64,000 nucleotides of DNA from Verrucomicrobiia bacterium (GTDB lineage: Bacteria; Verrucomicrobiota; Verrucomicrobiia; Limisphaerales; Pedosphaeraceae), in NCBI GenBank assembly GCA_036268055.1, contig DATAUW010000018.1:1-64000 (forward strand), in the 5' to 3' direction. This document shows, piece after piece, positions 57,823-64,000 of this stretch (positions within the stretch are counted from its first letter, which is position 1; each line of letters opens with the position of its first letter). Under the pieces are notes generated by a model that was not told where the DNA came from, did no database searches, and worked only from the letters and a program-made list of their open reading frames with translations. The translations under genes and the position numbers were made by a program.

Positions 57823-58827
57823 ATGAATAGATTTTTAACCGCTGCAATTGTCGGGCTGGCCTTCTCGGTCTCAGCTTTTGCCAGGGACGCCACCCTTCTC
57901 AATGTCTCCTACGATCCCACCCGCGAACTCTATCAGGATTACAACGCCGTCTTCGCCAAACATTGGAAAGACACCACCGGCGATACCGTCACCATCCGGC
58001 AATCCCACGGCGGTTCCGGCAAACAAGCCCGCGCCGTGATGGACGGTCTCGACGCCGATGTCGTCACCCTCGCGCTCGCCTATGACGTGGATGTCCTTTC
58101 CCAAAAAGTTCATTTCATCCCCGCCGATTGGCAAAAGCGCCTTCCCGACAACAGCACGCCTTACACCTCGACCATCGTTTTCCTCGTTCGCAAGGGCAAC
58201 CCCAAAGGCATCAAAGATTGGTCCGACCTCATCAAGCCCGGCGTCTCCGTCGTCACGCCCAATCCCAAAACCTCCGGCGGCGCGCGCTGGAATTATCTCG
58301 CCGCTTACGGCTACGCGTTAAAACAAAACAACGGCGACGATGCCAAGGCCAAGGAATTCGTGCGCGCGCTCTTCAAAAACGTGCCCGTCCTCGATACCGG
58401 CGCGCGCGGTGCCACCACCACCTTCGTCCAACGCGGCATCGGCGATGTCCTCGTCGGCTGGGAAAACGAAGCCATCATGGCCGACAAAGAACTTGGCAAA
58501 GGACAATTTGAAATCGTCGTGCCCTCCATCAGCATCCTCGCCGAGCCGCCCGTCACCGTCGTGGATAAAGTCGCCAAACGCCACGGAACCGAAGCCCTCG
58601 CCAAAGCCTATCTGGAATACCTCTATTCACCCGAAGGCCAGGAAGTCGTCGCGCGGAATTTTTACCGCCCGCGCACCGCCTCCGTCCTCGAGAAATATCG
58701 CGCCCAGTTTCCCGACCTGAAACTCTTCACCGTCACCGACGAATTTGGCGGCTGGCAAAAAGCCCAGAAGACCCATTTCGCCGACGGCGGAACCTTCGAT
58801 CAAATCTACACCCCCGACGGCCACTGA
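57823..58827 (+). CDS. cysP: Sulfate/thiosulfate ABC transporter substrate-binding protein
   Basis: 334 residues with a signal peptide ([15 protein letters not shown], cut near 20). The mature protein opens [20 protein letters not shown], and [31 protein letters not shown] (about 65-95) carries the sulfate-binding Ser/Gly residues of the Sbp/CysP family. [20 protein letters not shown] and [12 protein letters not shown] are further hallmarks. Periplasmic; delivers sulfate or thiosulfate to the CysTWA channel encoded downstream. Sbp and CysP subtypes cannot be separated here. Confidence 0.93.
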   Translation: MNRFLTAAIVGLAFSVSAFARDATLLNVSYDPTRELYQDYNAVFAKHWKDTTGDTVTIRQSHGGSGKQARAVMDGLDADVVTLALAYDVDVLSQKVHFIPADWQKRLPDNSTPYTSTIVFLVRKGNPKGIKDWSDLIKPGVSVVTPNPKTSGGARWNYLAAYGYALKQNNGDDAKAKEFVRALFKNVPVLDTGARGATTTFVQRGIGDVLVGWENEAIMADKELGKGQFEIVVPSISILAEPPVTVVDKVAKRHGTEALAKAYLEYLYSPEGQEVVARNFYRPRTASVLEKYRAQFPDLKLFTVTDEFGGWQKAQKTHFADGGTFDQIYTPDGH

Positions 58828-58864
58828 TTTCCTAATCAAAACTTTCAACCACCATATATATAAT

Positions 58865-59704
58865 ATGAGCACCCTCACAAAAACCGAATCTCCCGTTGCT
58901 GTTGCCGCCGCCACGCCGCGTCTTCCCGAACGCCGTCCCTTGGAACGCCTCCTCTCGCAACTCGACCAGCTCGCCGAAAATTCCGATCATCTCCTGCGCC
59001 GTCCCTTCGGCAACTTCGAGAGCGGCGGGCAAAATTATCAGTTGCCCCGCTACCTGTATCTTGGCCCGCAGGGTGGGGGAGACATCGTCCGCCTCGGCAT
59101 CTTCGCCACCATTCACGGCGATGAACCCGAAGGCGCGCTCGCGCTGACCCGCCTCGTCGCCGCGCTCGAAAAAAATCCCGCGCTCGCCAAAGGCTATTGC
59201 CTCTTCATCTACCCCGTGTGCAATCCGACCGGCTTCGAGGACAACACCCGCCACGCGCGCAGCGGCAAAGACCTCAACCGCGAATTCTGGCGCAACTCCG
59301 CCGAGCCCGAAGTCCGCCTCCTCGAAACCGAAATCTGGACGCACGCCTTCGACGGCATCATCACCCTCCACGCCGACGATACCAGCCACGGCCTCTACGG
59401 TTACGTCGCCGGTCACATTCTCGCCGAAAACTTGCTCGAACCCGCGCTCCGCGAAGCCGAAAAATTTCTCCCGCGCAACCGCGAAGTCAGCATAGACGGC
59501 TTCGACGCAAAAAACGGCGTCATCTCGCAAGGCTTCCCCGGAGTCCTGCGCGCGCCCAAAAACATGAAACAACCCCCCTTCGAGATCACCTTGGAGACAC
59601 CGCAAAAAGCCTCGCTGCACCTGCAAGTCGAAGCCTTCGCCGCTGCCCTGCAAACCATCCTCGTCGAATACCAATCCCTCCAATCCATCGCCCAAAATAT
59701 CTAA
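58865..59704 (+). CDS. M14-type deacylase (succinylglutamate desuccinylase/aspartoacylase family)
   Basis: 279 residues from the ATG at 58865. Zinc-site pattern HGDEPEG (His84, Glu87) with a second His in ITLHADD (His169); VCNPTGFEDNTRHARSGKDLNREF (119-141) matches the substrate-binding N-P-x-G and DLNR motifs. Family members cleave N-acyl amino acids or ester-linked peptides. Its place between cysP and cysT is unusual, because sulfate-transport operons normally run cysP-T-W-A. The start lies 37 bases after the cysP stop, so it is probably cotranscribed. Physiological substrate unknown. Confidence 0.82.
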   Translation: MSTLTKTESPVAVAAATPRLPERRPLERLLSQLDQLAENSDHLLRRPFGNFESGGQNYQLPRYLYLGPQGGGDIVRLGIFATIHGDEPEGALALTRLVAALEKNPALAKGYCLFIYPVCNPTGFEDNTRHARSGKDLNREFWRNSAEPEVRLLETEIWTHAFDGIITLHADDTSHGLYGYVAGHILAENLLEPALREAEKFLPRNREVSIDGFDAKNGVISQGFPGVLRAPKNMKQPPFEITLETPQKASLHLQVEAFAAALQTILVEYQSLQSIAQNI

Positions 59705-59879
59705 ACCAAATCCATTCTATCGCCCGCTGCGGTGGCAACCTTCGCGTCGCCACCGCGCGGTCTTTTTTTGCCATGCACCCCCAACCTGATTTTTCCCCGC
59801 TTTGAATCCTATTCCTTATCCGTGTTTTATTCGTGTTCCATCCGCGGCTAAAATTCCCCGGTGTCCGTCCGTCCGTGCC

Positions 59880-59935
59880 CCGGGGAGCGCACGCGCCCTC
59901 GCGTGCAGTGGCTGGCGCCCTCGCCGGCCACATCT
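59880..59935. repeat. GC-rich dispersed repeat, copy 2
   Basis: CGGGGAGCGCACGCG, CGTGCAGTGGCTGGCG and CCACATCT in the order seen at 9559-9614. Confidence 0.6.
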
Positions 59936-60011
59936 GAGAATTTCCGAAATTTATCCGTTCCTTGAAATTCAACCCGTCAACCGCCATCGGCGAAGGCGGA
60001 GCAGCGCCGCA

Positions 60012-60098
60012 GTCCCGCAGGGACGACCGAACTTAGCCCAGCCATTTATGGCTGGGTTTGCGTCCGTTACAAATCAAGTCCCGCAGGGACTAAAGAAA
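60012..60098. repeat. GTCCCGCAGGGAC / CCCAGC-GCTGGG repeat, copy 2
   Basis: GTCCCGCAGGGAC, then CCCAGCCATTTATGGCTGGG, then a second GTCCCGCAGGGAC. Order and spacing match 49885-49975, with compensatory changes in the central stem (AGCAA/TTGCT against AGCCA/TGGCT). Confidence 0.75.
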
Positions 60099-60136
60099 TC
60101 CCCGCATGGAACCAACGTCCACCCACTCGCCCACCG

Positions 60137-60293
60137 CTTCTCATTAACCCCCAACTTTAGTTGGAGGAACCACCGGGCGCGCAAAACCGAAAACTGTTTC
60201 AACAGTTTTCCCCACCCGTGTTCATTCCGTGTTCCATCCGTGGCTAAAATTCCTCTCCCTGTAGACCTCCGCGCCTCCGCGCCTCCGCGGTTC
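60137..60293 (+). repeat. Composite repeat module upstream of cysT
   Basis: Five parts in order: CTTCTCATTAACCC hairpin (60137-60167), GAAAACTGTTTC/AACAGTTTTC palindrome (60189-60210), CCGTGTTCATTCCGTG-TTCCATCCGTGGCTAAAA (60215-60249), TCCTCTCCC, and an 8-base periodic CCTCCGCG array (60266-60293). The same five parts, same order, occur at 61574-61750 in front of cysW. Confidence 0.8.
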
Positions 60294-60351
60294 AAATTAA
60301 ATCGTCCCTTCACATGCTCGTGATTCTTTGACACCCTAACCGCCAATCGCG

Positions 60352-61176
60352 ATGCCCAAAAAGAAATTCAACCCCCTGCCCGGATTCGGGCTGACGATGG
60401 GCTACACCTTGCTCTACCTCAGCCTCATCGTCCTGATCCCCCTCGCGGCGTTGCTCATAAAAACCTTCGAGCTTTCCTGGAGCGAATTCTGGCAACTCAT
60501 CACCAACCCCCGCGCCATCGCCGCGTACAAACTCACCTTCGGCGCGTCCGCCATCGCCGCCCTCATCAACTCCCTTTTCGGCAGCCTCCTCGCGTGGATA
60601 CTCGTTCGTTACGATTTTTTCGGCAAACGCTTCATTGATGCCCTCATAGATTTTCCCTTCGCGCTCCCCACCGCCGTCGCCGGCCTCACGCTCTGCGGCC
60701 TGTTTGCCGCCAACGGCTGGCTTGGGCAATTTCTGGTTCCGCTCGGCATCAAAGGAACCAACACCGCGCTCGCCGTCGTCATCGCGCTCACCTTTGTGGG
60801 CATGCCCTTCGTCGTGCGCACCTTGCAACCCGTTTTGCAAAACCTCGAACAGGAAGTTGAAGAAGCCGCCGCGACCCTCGGCGCGAGCCGTCTGCGCACC
60901 TTCCTGCAAATCCTCGCGCCCACATTATTCCCGACCGTTCTGACTGGATTCGCCCTCGCCTTCGCGCGCGCCGTCGGCGAATACGGCTCCGTCACCTTCG
61001 TCTCGGGCAACCTGCCGTTTAAAACCGAGATCGTCCCGTCCCTCATCGTCTATCAACTTGAAGAACACAACTACGCCGGCGCCACCGCCATCGCCGCCGT
61101 CCTCCTTGTCATCTCCTGCGCCATCCTCGCCGCCATCAACTGGCTCGAAGTCTGGACCAGCCGCTTCAACAAATGA
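60352..61176 (+). CDS. cysT: Sulfate ABC transporter permease CysT (CysU)
   Basis: 274 residues, close to the E. coli length of 277. Inner-membrane permease of the BPD_transp_1 family with about six helices. Family motifs: GFGLTMGYTLLYLSLIVLIPLAALL at the start, DFPFALPTAVAGLTLCGLF, and the EAA-like loop EEVEEAAATLGASRLRTFLQILAP that docks on the CysA ATPase. Pairs with CysW. A composite repeat lies 58 bases upstream, and ~610 bases of repeats separate it from cysW, so the downstream genes may have their own promoter. Confidence 0.94.
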   Translation: MPKKKFNPLPGFGLTMGYTLLYLSLIVLIPLAALLIKTFELSWSEFWQLITNPRAIAAYKLTFGASAIAALINSLFGSLLAWILVRYDFFGKRFIDALIDFPFALPTAVAGLTLCGLFAANGWLGQFLVPLGIKGTNTALAVVIALTFVGMPFVVRTLQPVLQNLEQEVEEAAATLGASRLRTFLQILAPTLFPTVLTGFALAFARAVGEYGSVTFVSGNLPFKTEIVPSLIVYQLEEHNYAGATAIAAVLLVISCAILAAINWLEVWTSRFNK

Positions 61177-61786
61177 CCCCAAATTATTTCCAACCCAATT
61201 TCTTTTACCGCCCATTCTTAATGCAGAGGCGCAGAGACGCAAAGGCGCAGAGGGGGAAAGATTTTTTCAAAAAAGACAAATCATCAATCCAAAGCGGTTT
61301 CATAAAATCGCCAACCTTTAGACTTTCCTACGCTGCCGAACCACCAAACAAAAAATTCCCTTTTCTCCCATTCGCCGTCCGCAAGGACCTCTGCGCCTCT
61401 GCGCCTCTGCGCCTCTGCGTTAAATTGGCGAACCCACATCAACAAAACCCAACCCACAATTTTGCGCCTCGAAATCTGAGATTTCTCCTCCCTCTCCTGC
61501 AACGCAGTTGCGGGGGAGGGGTGGGGAGGGGGCACGCCCAACAAAAAACCACGACCGCACGACAGTTCCAACGCCTCTCATTAACCCTCAACTTTAGTTG
61601 GGGGAATAACCCAGCGCGAAAAAAAGAAAACTGTTTCAACAGTATATCTCACCGTGTTTATTCCGTGTTCCATCCGTGGCTAAAAACTCCTCTCCCAGTG
61701 CCCGTCCGCAAGGACCTCTGCGCCTCTGCGCCTCTGCGCCTCTGCGTCAAATCAGCCTCTTCCACGGTTCACCCAATTCCATAACC
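61177..61786. other. Repeat-filled gap between cysT and cysW
   Basis: No gene despite lying within an operon. It holds GCGCAGAGACGCAAAGGCGC-type arrays (61221-61255), CCGTCCGCAAGGACC plus an 8-base CTCTGCGC array (61377-61423), and the composite module at 61574-61750. The CCGTCCGCAAGGACC word is the reverse complement of the unit start in the tandem array at 3.1 kb. Confidence 0.7.
61574..61750 (+). repeat. Composite repeat module upstream of cysW
   Basis: Same parts and order as 60137-60293: CTCTCATTAACCC hairpin, GAAAACTGTTTCAACAGT palindrome (from 61626), CCGTGTTTATTCCGTG-TTCCATCCGTGGCTAAAA (61651-61685), TCCTCTCCC, and the periodic CTCTGCGC array (61715-61750), here with CCGTCCGCAAGGACC inserted before the array. 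It ends 36 bases before the cysW ATG. Confidence 0.8.
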
Positions 61787-62719
61787 ATGCCCGGCGCCGC
61801 AAAATCCCGACTCAACCTCCGCCAATCCGCCTCCCGCCGCGGCGCGGAAGAATCGCCGCTCGTCAAGTGGACCCTCATCACCATCGGCCTCGCCTTCGCG
61901 CTCGTCTTTCTGCTGCTGCCCCTCATCAGCGTATTCGTCCAGGCCTTCGCCAAAGGCCTCCATTACTGGTTCGATTCCGTCACCACCGCCGATTCCCTTT
62001 CTGCGATTCGTCTCACCCTCCTCATCGCCGCCATCAGCGTCCCGCTCAACCTCGTCTTTGGACTCGCCGCCTCCTGGGCCATCGCCAAGTTTGAATTTCG
62101 CGGCAAAAGTTTTCTCATCACCCTCATTGATTTGCCCTTCGCCGTCTCACCCGTCGTTTCCGGCCTCGTCTTCATTTTGCTGTTCGGACTCCAAGGCTAT
62201 TTTGGCGCGTGGCTCGACGACCATAATATCCGCATCATCTTCGCCGTGCCCGGCATGGTCCTCGCCACCATCTTCGTGACGTTTCCCTTCGTCGCGCGCG
62301 AAATTATCCCGGTCATGCAGGCGACCGGTTCCGAGCAGGAACAAGCCGCGCTCACGCTTGGCGCGAGTGGCTGGCAAACCTTTTGGCACGTCACCTTGCC
62401 CTCCGTGAAATGGGGTTTGCTTTACGGCGTCATCCTTTGCAATGCCCGCGCGATGGGCGAATTCGGCGCCGTCTATGTCGTCTCCGCGCACATCATGGGC
62501 CAGACCGAAACCATGTCCCTGCGCGTCGAAAGTCTATATGAAGATGCCCGCGGCGAAACCGCCGCCTTCGCCGTCGCCAGCCTGCTCGCGTTGCTCGCGC
62601 TCGTCACCCTCGGTTTGAAAACGTACGTCGAATGGCGCACCCAGCGAAATTACGAACTCGCCCAGCAAGCCATCATTCCTCTACACTCCGCCCCCGTTAA
62701 AGATTCAGCCTCTTCATGA
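61787..62719 (+). CDS. cysW: Sulfate ABC transporter permease CysW
   Basis: 310 residues from the ATG at 61787, with a ~28-residue basic N-terminal extension before the first helix. Motifs: LITIGLAFALVFLLLPLISVF, DLPFAVSPVVSGLVFILLFG, the EAA-like loop EQEQAALTLGASGWQTFWHVTLPSVKWGLLYG, and GEFGAVYVVSAHIMGQTETMSL, typical of CysW. Partner of CysT. An ATG at 61676 would add residues encoded by the repeat module and is rejected as the start. The stop overlaps the cysA start (ATGA). Confidence 0.93.
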   Translation: MPGAAKSRLNLRQSASRRGAEESPLVKWTLITIGLAFALVFLLLPLISVFVQAFAKGLHYWFDSVTTADSLSAIRLTLLIAAISVPLNLVFGLAASWAIAKFEFRGKSFLITLIDLPFAVSPVVSGLVFILLFGLQGYFGAWLDDHNIRIIFAVPGMVLATIFVTFPFVAREIIPVMQATGSEQEQAALTLGASGWQTFWHVTLPSVKWGLLYGVILCNARAMGEFGAVYVVSAHIMGQTETMSLRVESLYEDARGETAAFAVASLLALLALVTLGLKTYVEWRTQRNYELAQQAIIPLHSAPVKDSASS

Positions 62720-63819
62720 GCATCGAACTCAAACACGTCAGCAAAAAATTCGGCGAAGTCAACGCCGTCAACAATGTCACGTTTTCCGTAAAGGAAGGCG
62801 AACTCATGGCGCTGCTCGGCCCCAGCGGCGGCGGCAAGACCACCGTCCTGCGCATGATCGCCGGTCTCGAACTCCCGACCGATGGCGATATTTTCATTCG
62901 CGGCCAGCGCGTGAACGACATCCCCGTTCAGAAACGCAATATCGGTTTCGTTTTCCAAAATTACGCGCTGTTCAAAAACATGACCGTGTTCAAGAACATC
63001 GCCTTCGGCCTCAAAATTAAAAAATGGCCGCGCGCCGAAGCCGAGGCCCGCGTGATGGACCTCCTGAAACTTCTCGGCCTCGAAGGTTTTGAGAAACGCT
63101 ATCCCCATCAGCTTTCCGGCGGCCAACGCCAGCGGGTCGCCATCGCCCGCGCCCTCGCGCCCAAGCCCAGCGTGCTCCTGCTCGACGAACCTTTCGGCGC
63201 CGTGGACGCCAAGATCCGCCAGGAACTTCGCGAATGGCTCGTCCACCTGCACCACGACCTCAACGTGACCACGCTATTCGTCACCCACGACCAGGAGGAA
63301 GCGATGGAAGTATCCGACCGCATCGTGATCTTTTCCAGCGGCGCGCTCGCGCAAATCGGCACCCCGCGCGAAGTGTACGAACAGCCTTCGAACGAATTCG
63401 TCGCCCGCTTTATCGGCGTGATGAATGTGCTCGAATGCAAGGTCGAAAATAAAATGGCGCGCGTTGGCGAACTCGAATTCCCCGCGCCCGGCAGTCCCGA
63501 CGGCGAAAACATCCGCATCGGTTTCCGCCCCTACGCCGTGCAAATCTCCACCGACCTCGCGCAATACCGCTACCGCGCGATCCTTCGCCGCACCTATTTC
63601 CTCGGCATCATGCTTCGACTTGAAATCGAGTTACCCTCCGGCCTCACCTTGCGCTCCCGCATGACCAAGGAAGAATACGCGCAACTCCAACTCTCCGACG
63701 GCTGCGACATCTCCTTCCACATCCGCCAATACCGCACCCTCGCCCGCGAAGGCTCCGGCCTCCCCCCCGAACTCCAAACCAACTACGTCGCCCCCCCCAC
63801 CATCGCCGAACACATTTAA
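62716..63819 (+). CDS. cysA: Sulfate/thiosulfate import ATP-binding protein CysA
   Basis: 367 residues. Walker A GPSGGGKTTVLRM (about 35-47), Q-loop VFQNYALF, ABC signature LSGGQRQRVAIARAL, Walker B VLLLDEPFGAVD and the H-loop THDQEEAMEVSDR are all complete. The C-terminal ~115 residues form a TOBE-like regulatory domain as in CysA. It powers the CysTW channel. Translationally coupled to cysW by a four-base overlap. It closes the operon; no terminator hairpin is visible, only a repeat fragment downstream. Confidence 0.95.
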   Translation: MSIELKHVSKKFGEVNAVNNVTFSVKEGELMALLGPSGGGKTTVLRMIAGLELPTDGDIFIRGQRVNDIPVQKRNIGFVFQNYALFKNMTVFKNIAFGLKIKKWPRAEAEARVMDLLKLLGLEGFEKRYPHQLSGGQRQRVAIARALAPKPSVLLLDEPFGAVDAKIRQELREWLVHLHHDLNVTTLFVTHDQEEAMEVSDRIVIFSSGALAQIGTPREVYEQPSNEFVARFIGVMNVLECKVENKMARVGELEFPAPGSPDGENIRIGFRPYAVQISTDLAQYRYRAILRRTYFLGIMLRLEIELPSGLTLRSRMTKEEYAQLQLSDGCDISFHIRQYRTLAREGSGLPPELQTNYVAPPTIAEHI

Positions 63820-63901
63820 AACCCCAAATTTGAACCGCGAAGACACCGAGAAAAACAAATCTGGGTTCCTTTCAAGGTGAATCTTCGTCCCCTTCAATCC
63901 A

Positions 63902-64000
63902 AGTCCCGCAGGAATAATTGATATCCTAAAGCATAGTAGGGCTGCGTTGCCGCGCAGCCGTCCGGGATCCAGCTTCGGACAACCGACAATCTAGGACACG
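63902..64000. repeat. Dispersed palindromic repeat at window end
   Basis: Starts with a broken GTCCCGCAGG, then TTGATATCCTAAAGCATAG, GGCTGCGTTGCCGCGCAGCC and CCGACAATCTAG. Matches 49831-49880 and, in reverse complement, the first ~50 bases of the window. It may continue past the window edge. Confidence 0.65.

Larger units (their letters stand above)
59705..60351. other. Repeat-filled gap between the M14 gene and cysT
   Basis: No gene. In order it holds CGTGTTCCATCC-type repeat (59818-59853), the GC-rich repeat copy 2 (59880-59935), the GTCCCGCAGGGAC/CCCAGC-GCTGGG repeat (60012-60098), and a composite module (60137-60293) also present before cysW. The cysT start follows 58 bases later. Confidence 0.7.

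Noticed and set aside
58832-59695. 287-residue open frame antisense to the M14 gene
   Set aside because: Composition is low-complexity (F, E, G, V rich), as expected of a shadow of a GC-rich gene; the sense frame has intact zinc and substrate motifs.
61676-61786. Upstream ATG extending CysW by 37 residues
   Set aside because: The extension is encoded by the periodic repeat module; the ATG at 61787 gives a normal-length CysW.

Overview
The window looks like a chromosomal segment of a Gram-negative, soil- or freshwater-type bacterium. Verrucomicrobiota (Pedosphaera/Limisphaera-like) is my best guess. This is inference from gene content: a complete Tol-Pal module, a lipoprotein of the exosortase-associated TIGR04073 type, hopanoid-type radical SAM enzymes, exported Gfo/Idh/MocA oxidoreductases, a secreted PQQ-propeller protein opening with a WPQFLGP-type motif, a CE15 esterase, and intergenic regions packed with short palindromic repeats. 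No rRNA, CRISPR array, prophage or intact insertion sequence was seen. One tRNA (Tyr) is present.

Layout. 0-3 kb: a secreted PQQ-type propeller protein convergent with an orphan sugar-type ABC permease, then about 1 kb of tandem and palindromic repeats. 3.9-7.8 kb: tolQ-tolR-tonB/tolA-like-tolB-pal, tightly coupled and closed by a terminator. 8.2-9.5 kb: tatA-tatC. 9.8-11.2 kb: the TIGR04073-type lipoprotein and ispE. 12.2-15.5 kb: small lipoprotein, hpnH, hpnJ. 15.6-17.7 kb: an OmpR-type two-component system. 17.8-26.4 kb: housekeeping and metabolic genes (two exported Gfo/Idh/MocA proteins, glmS, glgC, methyltransferase, YceI, AHSA1).

26.5-44.8 kb is a surface-polysaccharide locus. It holds a polysaccharide deacetylase, a translationally coupled thymidylate-kinase-like/APH-like kinase pair, two GT39-like membrane glycosyltransferases, two GT4, two paralogous GT2 and one GT9 glycosyltransferase, an O-antigen ligase/polymerase-like protein, two acyltransferase-3 proteins and a CE15 esterase. 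Its most unusual member is a GT4 enzyme fused to a C-terminal membrane module with a predicted periplasmic four-helix-bundle sensor-like domain (31400-33298).

45-57.6 kb: a MazF-type toxin-antitoxin pair, tag, fbp, an ECF sigma/anti-sigma pair (the anti-sigma has nine leucines at exact heptad spacing), a candidate small RNA with terminator, tRNA-Tyr, a large secreted glycosidase-like protein, rlmI, a REC-only regulator and a hybrid histidine kinase. 57.8-63.8 kb: a sulfate ABC transporter (binding protein, cysT, cysW, cysA) that also contains an M14-type deacylase. cysT and cysW are each preceded by a copy of the same composite repeat module.

The best candidates for something undescribed are the GT4-sensor fusion with its coupled kinase pair, the duplicated composite repeat before cysT and cysW, the candidate sRNA near 50.3 kb, the GTN-repeat insertion in TatC and the leucine-heptad anti-sigma factor. 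Hand-derived sub-feature coordinates may be off by one base.
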